The notes under the pieces were generated by a model that saw only the letters and a list, made by a program, of their open reading frames with translations, made no database searches and had not been told where the DNA came from. A stretch of DNA of 64,000 nucleotides, taken from contig JAIYCH010000089.1 of the NCBI GenBank assembly GCA_027488135.1, positions 1-64,000 on the forward strand, given 5' to 3'. The position numbers and the translations under genes are program-made. Positions 1 through 7,788 of the stretch are shown here, piece after piece; positions within the stretch are counted from its first letter, which is position 1; each line of letters opens with the position of its first letter. Origin of the DNA: Saprospiraceae bacterium. GTDB lineage: Bacteria; Bacteroidota; Bacteroidia; Chitinophagales; Saprospiraceae.

Positions 1-1445
1 CTGTTACCCGTTTGAAATTGTTCCACTGTATCTCTGATCAGCTTTGGAAGACTTATTATATTTCTGCCAAATAGACCAGCCTCCTTAAACCATTGAGATT
101 GATTATTTTCATTTAGATACTTCTTAACTATTGGGGAAAGATATTTCAAAGGGTTTTCACCTGGACGAAGGACAAAAGAAACACCTAATAACAAGGAGAA
201 AGTCCTCCCTAATAAAATATAATCTTTTGGAATTCTAAAGGATGCGGAGAATTCTTTTATACTGGTATTCAACATGATGTGACTCACCGGATTATTCCAG
301 AACGCCGGATCCATTGCCCCCTCCGGGTTAAATAACTGGTCGATATCATTTTCTAAAAACTGATTAAAAGCTTTAGCTAAATCAATAGACAGTGATTCGG
401 CCGCAGGGGAATCATTGATGAATCCTAGGGTAATGAGTTGTTGAGTTAACTTTTTAACGTCTAAGGTAGAAAAAGCAATAATTAATCCTGGAATTTCCTT
501 TTTAAATAATGGAGATAAGTTACTAACTGCGCCGAAATCGAGTAAACAAATATTCCCCATTTTATCAACCAGAATATTCCCTGGATGAGGATCTGCATGA
601 TAAAAACCATGGTCGAAAATCATTCGGCAGAATCCATTCCACAGCCTATCGACGATAATTTTAGGATCAATATTGTTTAAAGAGAGATAATCTTTGTCGG
701 TAATTTTTTTCCCATCCATCCAACTCATTACCAATACCTTTCTGCCTGACAACGATGAAAAAACGAATGGAAAAGTCCAGGAATTTTCATCAGATAATGA
801 GGTAGAAATTGATATGAGGGAAGTAGCTTCCTTTTCGAAATCAATTTCCTGTAAGATGAGTGCTTCTATTTGTGTGTAAGCATAATCTAATCCCTCCAAG
901 GCAAAAAACCGGCCTATCCAATAAGTTAATTTTCTTATAATGGTCAAATCAATTTCTGCGATTCTTTCAATATGTTCATGTTGAATTTTTAAAACTACAG
1001 GAGTTCCATCTATTAACCAAGCCTTGTGAACCTGGCCAATGGAGGCTACTGCGATGGGTGTTTCCTCAATTTTTGTAAAAATATCTGAAAGTGGAACAGC
1101 GTAATGAGATAGCAGAGATAATTGTATTTGTGAAAAATCTTTTGCTGTTGCTGCATCTTGTAAGCCTTCTAATTGCTTTTTGAAGGTTTCTGGCAAGAAA
1201 AAACCAGCAATAGAAAGAAATTGACCGGCTTTTATAAATAAACCTTCCAGGTCAGAAAATAGGTACTTCAGTTCTTCTCCTTTTTGTGAAAGCAACTTAT
1301 TCAAATTTCTCTGATAATAAACCCTTCCAAAAAAGAAAGAAATAAATTTTAATTGGTAGTAAGAAAAAAGGAATCTAAGGGTATAACCAATGACCTTTCT
1401 GACTCTGTATGTTTTATTAAACTTTGTCTTAAAATGCTTCTTCAT
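1..1445 (-). CDS. UbiB/ABC1-family atypical kinase, C-terminus cut by window edge
   Basis: The minus-strand frame opens at an ATG at 1445 and stays open for 481 codons to the window edge, so the C-terminus is missing. It has the ABC1/UbiB signature: KAGQ at about residues 72-75, the Ala-rich loop VASIGQVH at 133-140 that replaces the usual glycine-rich loop, an ATP-site lysine near 153 (VVLKIQ), a conserved QEIDFEKEA segment near 199-207, the catalytic-loop equivalent HADPHPGN at 283-290 and DFG at 303-305. Family members are atypical kinases/ATPases linked to ubiquinone or other isoprenoid-lipid metabolism. Most Bacteroidota make menaquinone, so the true substrate is open. It is transcribed divergently from the MscS gene, with 68 bp between them. 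Family assignment is secure; function is inferred. Confidence 0.9.
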   Translation of the reverse strand, partial: MKKHFKTKFNKTYRVRKVIGYTLRFLFSYYQLKFISFFFGRVYYQRNLNKLLSQKGEELKYLFSDLEGLFIKAGQFLSIAGFFLPETFKKQLEGLQDAATAKDFSQIQLSLLSHYAVPLSDIFTKIEETPIAVASIGQVHKAWLIDGTPVVLKIQHEHIERIAEIDLTIIRKLTYWIGRFFALEGLDYAYTQIEALILQEIDFEKEATSLISISTSLSDENSWTFPFVFSSLSGRKVLVMSWMDGKKITDKDYLSLNNIDPKIIVDRLWNGFCRMIFDHGFYHADPHPGNILVDKMGNICLLDFGAVSNLSPLFKKEIPGLIIAFSTLDVKKLTQQLITLGFINDSPAAESLSIDLAKAFNQFLENDIDQLFNPEGAMDPAFWNNPVSHIMLNTSIKEFSASFRIPKDYILLGRTFSLLLGVSFVLRPGENPLKYLSPIVKKYLNENNQSQWFKEAGLFGRNIISLPKLIRDTVEQFQTGN

Positions 1446-1513
1446 CACGACTTTTTACCGACATATAAAACATTATATAGTAGAATTGTTGTTTATTAGT
1501 TAAAAGAATAATT

Positions 1514-2377
1514 ATGTTAGACTGGTTAAATCATTTTTATCAACATAAATTCTCTGATTATGCAGAATTTTTAGGTATACTATTAGGAACTTTTATATTA
1601 GGATATACTTTTAGTAAAGTTTTCCGTCGATTTATCCTAAAATCGACGGTAATAATGCAAAATGATCCTACTAATTATCAATTTTTAAGGCATTTTTTAG
1701 CGGCAGTGATATACATTGTAGGTATATCATTAGCTATTTATTCTGTGCCAAGTATGAGAACTATTGCAAATTCCATGCTTGCAGGTGCCGGAATATTGGC
1801 TGTTGCCGTTGGTTTTGCCTCGCAACAGACACTAAGTAACATAATAAGTGGTATATTCATTGTTATTTTTAAGCCTTTTAGAGTAAACGACAGGCTGAAA
1901 ATCAGAGATACCCTAAACGGCATTGTTGAAGATATAACCTTGAGACACACTGTAATAAGAGATTTTGAGAATAGACGCATCATTGTACCAAATACCTTAA
2001 TGGGGAATGAAATCATAATAAACTCTGATTTTGAGGATGATAGAATTTGCAATTGGTTGGAAATTCAACTCGAACATGGAACAGATATCGATCATGCAAA
2101 AGATATTTTGGAGAAAGCAGCCACTATTCATCCCTTATCTTTGGATAATCGTACATCTGAAGAAATTGACGAAGAATCTTCTATGATTAAAGTCAGAATT
2201 GTACAGATTAATCCAGTGGGCATTTCTATTAGAGCTTGGATTTGGACAGCAAACAGTGCAAAAGGGTTTGAATTAAAATGCGACCTTTATGAAATTATTT
2301 ATAAAAAGTTTAACGAAGAGGGAATTTCTTTCTCTAAATTAAATCAATCTTTAAGCGCTCTAAAAGAAAATGCCTAA
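1514..2377 (+). CDS. Small MscS-family mechanosensitive channel
   Basis: The 287-residue protein has the size and layout of small MscS channels. Hydrophobic segments lie at about 17-37, 58-78 and 84-118; the last is the Gly/Ala-rich pore helix (GAGILAVAVGFASQQ) followed by the kink and KPFRVNDR. The beta domain follows, with the family signature GIVEDITLRHTVIRD and IVPNTLMGNEIIINSD near residues 137-172. It should sit in the inner membrane and release solutes on hypo-osmotic shock. No Shine-Dalgarno sequence precedes the ATG, which is usual in Bacteroidota. The ZIP transporter starts 31 bp after its stop, so the two may be co-transcribed. Confidence 0.93.
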   Translation: MLDWLNHFYQHKFSDYAEFLGILLGTFILGYTFSKVFRRFILKSTVIMQNDPTNYQFLRHFLAAVIYIVGISLAIYSVPSMRTIANSMLAGAGILAVAVGFASQQTLSNIISGIFIVIFKPFRVNDRLKIRDTLNGIVEDITLRHTVIRDFENRRIIVPNTLMGNEIIINSDFEDDRICNWLEIQLEHGTDIDHAKDILEKAATIHPLSLDNRTSEEIDEESSMIKVRIVQINPVGISIRAWIWTANSAKGFELKCDLYEIIYKKFNEEGISFSKLNQSLSALKENA

Positions 2378-2408
2378 AAACAACAAATTTTTATTAAAAT
2401 GAAATATC

Positions 2409-3233
2409 ATGGATGCATTTATTGAATCTTTGAAAGAAATTAATCCGATTTTATTAGCTTTAATGGCTACTTTGTTCACTTGGGGAATAACTGCATTTGG
2501 CGCTTCTTTTGTTTTTTTCTTCAAAAAAATGAATCAAAAAGTACTTGATGCCATGTTAGGCTTTGCTGCCGGGGTAATGATTGCTGCCAGTTATTGGTCC
2601 CTACTAGCACCAGCCATTGAAATGACAGAAAAAGCGGCAGAAGTACCTTCATGGCTTCCAGCATTGGTCGGATTTTTGGGTGGAGGAATATTTCTTTGGA
2701 TTGTTGACCGTTATCTTCCCCATCTTCATCCAGGTTTTGAGATTAATCAGGCGGAAGGCGTTCCTTCTTCGTGGAAAAGAAGTATTTTATTGGTATCGGC
2801 GATAACTATCCATAATATTCCCGAGGGACTTGCTATTGGTGTAGCCTTTGGTGCAGCTGCCCATGGATTAGATACCGCAAGTCTTGGAGCAGCTGTAGCT
2901 TTAACCATAGGCATAGGCTTACAAAATCTACCGGAAGGCACCGCAGTTTCTGTTCCTTTGCGAAGAGAAGGAATGAGTAGGCGAAAAGCCTTTTTTTATG
3001 GCCAGTTATCTGGAGCTGTTGAACCTATTGCCGGCGTTCTAGGTGCAACAGCTGTTTTACTTATTGAACCATTACTACCCTACGCATTGTCCTTTGCAGC
3101 TGGAGCCATGATTTATGTGGTCGTTGAGGAACTCATACCTGAATCTCATCTCGCAGGAAACACGGACCTCGCTACTATGGCAACTATTGTAGGATTTGCC
3201 ATTATGATGACCTTAGATGTTTCTTTAGGTTAA
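2409..3233 (+). CDS. ZIP-family (GufA-like) divalent metal transporter
   Basis: This is a 274-residue polytopic inner-membrane protein. The metal-binding helices of the ZIP family are clear: [10 protein letters not shown] at residues 135-144 (transmembrane helix 4) and LQNLPEGTA at 171-179 (helix 5), with the PEG pairs typical of GufA/ZupT-type members. The region between helices 3 and 4 holds a short His-containing stretch (PHLHPGF, 104-110), a candidate metal-handling loop. The likely role is uptake of zinc or a related divalent cation; substrate choice cannot be read from sequence. The upstream neighbour is the MscS gene. Confidence 0.92.
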   Translation: MDAFIESLKEINPILLALMATLFTWGITAFGASFVFFFKKMNQKVLDAMLGFAAGVMIAASYWSLLAPAIEMTEKAAEVPSWLPALVGFLGGGIFLWIVDRYLPHLHPGFEINQAEGVPSSWKRSILLVSAITIHNIPEGLAIGVAFGAAAHGLDTASLGAAVALTIGIGLQNLPEGTAVSVPLRREGMSRRKAFFYGQLSGAVEPIAGVLGATAVLLIEPLLPYALSFAAGAMIYVVVEELIPESHLAGNTDLATMATIVGFAIMMTLDVSLG

Positions 3234-3240
3234 AAAAATA

Positions 3241-3320
3241 CCACCAAATTCCTAAGTAAATGGTGGCATTCTTCAGATTGGTTGCTATTAAAAACTTGTA
3301 GGTGTTATTTTTTTAATAGC
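3241..3320. repeat. Two inverted repeats in the gap after the ZIP gene
   Basis: The 288-bp gap before the histidine kinase contains two hairpin-capable repeats. CCACCA at 3241-3246 pairs with TGGTGG at 3261-3266. GCTATTAAAA at 3284-3293 pairs with TTTTAATAGC at 3311-3320. The first follows the ZIP stop closely but lacks a clean T-tract; the second is AT-rich. Together they could end transcription after the ZIP gene. Nothing else is recognised in the gap. Confidence 0.35.
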
Positions 3321-3521
3321 TGAAAATACATATCAATTGGTAAAAAAATCATTTATTTCGCCCAACACAATTAAAATGAAGCCAATAAGATAAAAATAGG
3401 GTACCAATGCAATTTATCTTCATATTTGGTAATAAACGATGATTATTAATTGTTTTTAAACTCCTAATCTTTTATTAATCTGGCTTTATCCTATCTTTAT
3501 TTTAGCAAAAGGGTAATTACA

Positions 3522-4610
3522 ATGTCAACATTCTCTTTATTCAGGTTCGATAAATTTCTCTATCCCAAAAACAGGATACTAGCGCATCTTATATTTTGGC
3601 TTATATATCTGGGCTATTTCACACTGGCATTTGCTAGCTTTAGAGATAATTATACCCAAAGTTTTATAGAGGTATTGGTAACCTTACCCGTAAGAATGTT
3701 TGCTACTTATTTAACACTGTACTGGTTAATTTCCGGTTTTCTAGATAAAGAAAAATATTTGGCATTCACTTTAATTTTTATTCTTACGGCTATTGGTTTT
3801 GGCTATTTAGATCGACTATTACTCCATTTATTTTACGTACCTATTTACGTACCAAATTATGATTATAACACCTTTCCTCTAACTAGCTTTACGAAGGCGC
3901 TACAAAGAACCACAAATGTTTATACTATCGTTTTTGCCGCAGCCGCTATCAAATTAATTAAAAAAAACTATCAGAATGAAAAAATAGCGAGAGAGCTTTC
4001 CAGAGAAAAACTAGATGCAGAACTTAAATTTTTAAAATCACAAATTCACCCTCATTTTTTATTTAATACCCTTAATTCTCTGTATGCTTTAACGCTCCAA
4101 AAGTCAGACCAATCATCTGAAGTTGTCTTAAAACTATCTCATTTCCTGGACTATATGTTATACGATTGTAATGTGAGTCAAATATCTTTGGAAAAGGAAA
4201 TTGAACAAATGCAAAATCTAATTACTTTAGAAAAATTAAGATATGGCGAAAGATTAGATGTTGATTTTAATATTAGTGGGCCTATAAAAGATCTTAAAAT
4301 TCCTCCATTACTAATGTTACCTTTTCTGGAAAACGCTTTTAAGCATGGTGTTAGTCAACATACTGAAAACTCATTTATCTATATAGATCTCAAAGTAAAA
4401 GAGCAAAATTTAACCTTTAGAGTAGAAAACAGTAGTATTTATTCAGAAAGTGACCTGGATGCAGATTATACCAAAGGCATTGGATTGAAAAATGTAAAAC
4501 GTAGGTTAGATTTAATTTATGGTGACAATGGGTATAACCTTGAGGTTTTTAAAGAAGAAGATTCCTTCACTATTGTATTGAAAATTTCACTAATAACAAA
4601 TAATGAATAA
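3522..4610 (+). CDS. LytS/YehU-type sensor histidine kinase
   Basis: This 362-residue protein has four N-terminal hydrophobic segments (about residues 17-37, 45-70, 77-102 and 125-147), a short linker, then the His_kinase domain characteristic of LytS/YehU. The phosphoacceptor region is QIHPHFLFNTLNSL, with the histidines near residues 176-178. The ATPase N-box is LPFLENAFKHG and the G-box is KGIGLKNVKRRLDLIYG. It has no extracellular sensor domain, so the stimulus is probably sensed in the membrane. Its 3' end overlaps the response-regulator gene by 8 bp, indicating translational coupling and a cognate pair. Confidence 0.95.
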   Translation: MSTFSLFRFDKFLYPKNRILAHLIFWLIYLGYFTLAFASFRDNYTQSFIEVLVTLPVRMFATYLTLYWLISGFLDKEKYLAFTLIFILTAIGFGYLDRLLLHLFYVPIYVPNYDYNTFPLTSFTKALQRTTNVYTIVFAAAAIKLIKKNYQNEKIARELSREKLDAELKFLKSQIHPHFLFNTLNSLYALTLQKSDQSSEVVLKLSHFLDYMLYDCNVSQISLEKEIEQMQNLITLEKLRYGERLDVDFNISGPIKDLKIPPLLMLPFLENAFKHGVSQHTENSFIYIDLKVKEQNLTFRVENSSIYSESDLDADYTKGIGLKNVKRRLDLIYGDNGYNLEVFKEEDSFTIVLKISLITNNE

Positions 4611-5322
4611 AATTAAATGTGTTCTAGTCGATGACGAACCTTTAGCCTTAGATGTATTAGAATCTTATATTAAAAGAGTGGACGGCTTGGAGCTAACGGC
4701 TCGTTGCGATAATGCAATGAAAGCATTTGAAGTATTAAGAAATCAAAATGTTGACTTAATATTTCTCGACATTCAAATGCCAAAATTAAACGGAATTGAT
4801 TTTTTAAAAACGTTACAAAACCCGCCAAAAGTTATTTTCACCACAGCATACAGAGATTATGCCATTGAAGCCTTTGACCTGGATGCAGTTGATTACTTAC
4901 TAAAACCAATACCATTTGGAAGATTTCTAAAAGCGCTGAGTAAGGCTTTCGGACAAATACAAAGTGCTAATCAAAACACAGTAAGTAGTGAAGAATATGA
5001 ACCTTACATTACTACTGATACTCTTATTGTAAAGACAGATAAAAAAATGATTAAAATAAACCTTAAGGAAATAATATATATTGAAAGCCTTAAGGACTAT
5101 GTAATCATTCACTTATCAGATAAAAGAGTAGTTACTAAACAAAAAATAAGTTTTTTAGAGCAGAAACTAATGGAAAACAATTTCATAAGAATTCATCGTT
5201 CCTTTTTAGTTTCTGCTTCAAAAATCGAATCATTTACACCAAGCCACATCGACATTCAAGGACAACAATTACCTATCGGTCGAAGCTACAAAAGTGAGGT
5301 TGGAAAAATACTAGGTTACTAG
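4603..5322 (+). CDS. LytTR-family response regulator
   Basis: This 239-residue protein has an N-terminal receiver domain with acidic residues D10 and D11, phosphoacceptor D56 (LIFLDIQMP) and conserved K101 (LLKP). A LytTR DNA-binding domain spans about residues 137-239 (YIESLKDYVIIHL, then FIRIHRSFLVS). It is the partner of the overlapping histidine kinase. LytTR regulators bind direct repeats upstream of their targets; no target can be assigned here. The stop lies 8 bp from the stop of the convergent helicase gene, leaving no room for a separate terminator. Confidence 0.96.
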   Translation: MNKIKCVLVDDEPLALDVLESYIKRVDGLELTARCDNAMKAFEVLRNQNVDLIFLDIQMPKLNGIDFLKTLQNPPKVIFTTAYRDYAIEAFDLDAVDYLLKPIPFGRFLKALSKAFGQIQSANQNTVSSEEYEPYITTDTLIVKTDKKMIKINLKEIIYIESLKDYVIIHLSDKRVVTKQKISFLEQKLMENNFIRIHRSFLVSASKIESFTPSHIDIQGQQLPIGRSYKSEVGKILGY

Positions 5323-5330
5323 TACTTACT

Positions 5331-7103
5331 TTACTGAAGATCCTGGACTATTGTTAATTTGTCTCGAAGTTTTTTTTTCTTTTCTGGCTTGTCATCACCA
5401 TCTGCAAACTTCTTGGCAAACTCTTCACCCCCTTGTTTTGCTCTGGCTTGCTCAAGAACAAGTGGCCTGCCACGAAATCTGGTCTTAGCAATTTTCTTTT
5501 GGATTTGGATAAAAGTATCCATTGGTAATTCAAGGGTCGAGGTAACATTACCCGTAACAATACGCCCAACTTTACTTTTATGAATACCCCCTGCCTCACA
5601 GATAATTCTTAGAAGGCCTCCTTTGTCAAGATTGTCTTTTGAACCCAAATTCAAAACGAAACTAGACATAGGCACGCTGCTATTTCTACCTTCGGATGAT
5701 GAGGATGACGAAGAAGAATTACCGTAAGATGATGATTGTTTTCTGTCTCTGTCTCTATCTCTATCTCTGTCTCTGGAAACAGGATTTAAATCTGGTGCAT
5801 TTCTATAATATTCTAAGAACCTGTTAAACTCTAAAGAAGCAAATCTTTTGATCAAATCTTCCCTCGACATATCTTTTAAGAAATGTAAAACGTCAGGCAA
5901 GAAAGTATCTAACTCATCGTCATTTAACTCAACCTCTTTGACTCTTCTTAAAAGCTCAAGAAGTTGTTGTTGACAAACTTCCTGACCACTTGGAACGGGG
6001 AAAGGACGGAAATGTATTTTAGATAAACTTTCAATATTTCTGATTTTGTAAGCGTCTCTATTGGTTACAAGTGCAATAGAAACCCCTTTCTCCCCCGCTC
6101 TGCCGGTTCTACCACTTCTATGTGTATAAAATGGAAGTTCGTCAGGAATATTCATGTGGATTACGTGCGTAAGCCCACTGACATCCAAACCTCTAGCAGC
6201 AACGTCTGTTGCTACAAGAATGCGAAGTGCCCTATTCCTGAATTTATCCATGATTTTTTCACGCTGCTTTTGATCCATATCACCGTGAAGCGCCCCAGAA
6301 GTATAACCGTCTTTCATTAAGTTATCGGCAACATCCTGGGTATCCATCCTTGTACGACAAAAAATAAGAGCATAAATGGATGGATTAAAATCCAGTAAAC
6401 GTTTTAATGCGGCATACTTATCTTTTTCCTGAACGATACAGTAGCGATGTTCGATGTTAACGTTACCAGAATTTTTCTCCCCTGCTGATATTTCAACAGG
6501 TTTTACCATGTAATTTCTAGCTAGATTTCTAACAGAATTTGGCATGGTTGCAGAAAAGAGCCACGTATTTCTCGACGAACTACAAGCTGAAATAATGGCA
6601 TCAAGATCCTCTTGAAAACCCATATTTAACATTTCATCCGCCTCATCAAGGACTAAAATCTTGATATCGTCTAATTTTATAGCTCTCCTGTCCAATAGAT
6701 CTACTAATCTACCTGGCGTGGCTACAACGATATGTGCATTTCTTTTTAAGGCTCTAACTTGTTCCTGGATGCTTGCACCTCCATAAACAGCCACTATATT
6801 TAGGTGCGGTTCTTCGCCAAGAAAGCGATTCAAATCACCGGTTATTTGTAAACAAAGCTCTCTGGTTGGAGCTAATATAAGCCCCTGAACACAAAATTGA
6901 CCCGCATCAACTAAATCAATTAATGGTAGTCCAAAAGCGGCTGTTTTTCCCGTACCGGTTTGAGCCAAAGCGACTAAATCTTCTTTTCCGGAAAGCAGAA
7001 AAGGAATAACTTTTTCCTGGATTAAGGTTGGTTGTTTGTAACCAAGTCCTTCAATAGAGACAAGTAATTGTGGTGAAAGACCCAGGTCTGAAAATGAACT
7101 CAT
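5331..7103 (-). CDS. DEAD-box RNA helicase with C-terminal DbpA-type RNA-binding domain
   Basis: The 590-residue protein contains the full set of DEAD-box motifs: AQTGTGKT (K53), PTREL (80-84), TPGR (129-132), DEAD (153-156), SAT (184-186), TDVAARGLD (299-307) and HRSGRTGRAG (328-337). After a helical linker come an Arg-Asp dipeptide run (444-454) and a polyserine run (463-470). About residues 478-560 resemble the DbpA RNA-binding RRM that recognises structured rRNA. The likely role is ribosome assembly or RNA remodelling in the cytoplasm; DeaD/CsdA and DbpA are the closest named relatives. A perfect -7 box lies 22-29 bp upstream. Confidence 0.96.
   Translation of the reverse strand: MSSFSDLGLSPQLLVSIEGLGYKQPTLIQEKVIPFLLSGKEDLVALAQTGTGKTAAFGLPLIDLVDAGQFCVQGLILAPTRELCLQITGDLNRFLGEEPHLNIVAVYGGASIQEQVRALKRNAHIVVATPGRLVDLLDRRAIKLDDIKILVLDEADEMLNMGFQEDLDAIISACSSSRNTWLFSATMPNSVRNLARNYMVKPVEISAGEKNSGNVNIEHRYCIVQEKDKYAALKRLLDFNPSIYALIFCRTRMDTQDVADNLMKDGYTSGALHGDMDQKQREKIMDKFRNRALRILVATDVAARGLDVSGLTHVIHMNIPDELPFYTHRSGRTGRAGEKGVSIALVTNRDAYKIRNIESLSKIHFRPFPVPSGQEVCQQQLLELLRRVKEVELNDDELDTFLPDVLHFLKDMSREDLIKRFASLEFNRFLEYYRNAPDLNPVSRDRDRDRDRDRKQSSSYGNSSSSSSSSEGRNSSVPMSSFVLNLGSKDNLDKGGLLRIICEAGGIHKSKVGRIVTGNVTSTLELPMDTFIQIQKKIAKTRFRGRPLVLEQARAKQGGEEFAKKFADGDDKPEKKKKLRDKLTIVQDLQ
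5694..5774. repeat. In-frame simple repeats inside the helicase gene (Arg-Asp and Ser runs)
   Basis: Positions 5742-5774 form a pyrimidine-rich hexamer-like repeat on the plus strand (variants of tctctg/tctcta) that encodes alternating Arg and Asp. Positions 5694-5717 encode eight serines. Both sit in the linker between the helicase core and the RNA-binding domain. Hexamer unit changes would alter linker length without shifting the frame. Confidence 0.85.
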
Positions 7104-7124
7104 GTATTATTTTTAATTAAGCCG

Positions 7125-7132
7125 CAAATGTA
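7125..7132 (-). promoter_or_regulatory. Bacteroidota -7 box upstream of the DEAD-box helicase
   Basis: Read on the minus strand the site is TACATTTG, a perfect match to TAnnTTTG. It would start transcription about 15 bp before the helicase ATG at 7103. No clear -33 TTTG is seen at the expected distance. Confidence 0.6.
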
Positions 7133-7157
7133 CGTCTTATTTCATTAAAATACGCTT

Positions 7158-7610
7158 TTATATTTTAGATACCTTTTTTAATGATAAAGCATTAATGCAA
7201 AAGCGAAGGCGTGTTGGCTTTGGGCCATCTGGAAATACATGACCAAGGTGCGAATCGCAGGTTCCACAACATACTTCAATCCGCTGCTGACCAAAACTAT
7301 TATCAAGTATATAAACTATAGCCTTGTCTTCCACAGGTTTGGTAAAAGATGGCCAACCGGTGCCACTTTCAAATTTTTCCTCAGCATCAAACAAGGTGGT
7401 TCCACAGCAGACACATTCATATTTTCCAGCCTCAAAAGAACTACACATTTGATTGGAAAATGGCCTTTCCGTGCCTTTCTTTCTGGTAATCTGATAGACT
7501 TCAGGGGTTAAAAATTCCTTCCATTCAGCGTCTGACTTAACTACTTTAATGTCATTCTTATCTCTTATCTTTTTAGCCTCTAAAATTACAGTTTCCCAAT
7601 TCATTGCCAA
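7158..7610 (-). CDS. msrB: Peptide methionine-(R)-S-oxide reductase MsrB
   Basis: This 150-residue single-domain MsrB repairs methionine-R-sulfoxide in proteins. Visible features are GTGWPSF (83-89), two zinc-binding CxxC pairs (C66/C69 and C115/C118), the SHLGHVF signature (120-126) and the catalytic cysteine C138 in RLRFCINALSL. Phe replaces the more common Tyr before the catalytic Cys, a known variation. No signal peptide is present, so it is probably cytoplasmic. It lies downstream of and in the same orientation as nothing else; the helicase gene follows after 54 bp. Confidence 0.97.
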   Translation of the reverse strand: MAMNWETVILEAKKIRDKNDIKVVKSDAEWKEFLTPEVYQITRKKGTERPFSNQMCSSFEAGKYECVCCGTTLFDAEEKFESGTGWPSFTKPVEDKAIVYILDNSFGQQRIEVCCGTCDSHLGHVFPDGPKPTRLRFCINALSLKKVSKI

Positions 7611-7788
7611 GTTTTTTATTGTTATAACAAACTAAATAAAACAAAGGTTTATCCAACCTGCATTAACATAATTCTTAATCAATCGAGTTAGAATCCTTTT
7701 TAAAATTATCATTTTAAGTTAATTTACTCATTTAAATCTAAATAAATGTAAAAAGTCTTATCTTAAATTTATATTTTGGTTATCAAAT

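Noticed and set aside
694-879. 61-codon plus-strand frame inside the UbiB-like gene
   Set aside because: Antisense shadow of a conserved kinase region.
5742-5774. Phase-variable repeat that would switch the helicase on or off
   Set aside because: The unit is six bases, so gain or loss of a unit preserves the reading frame.
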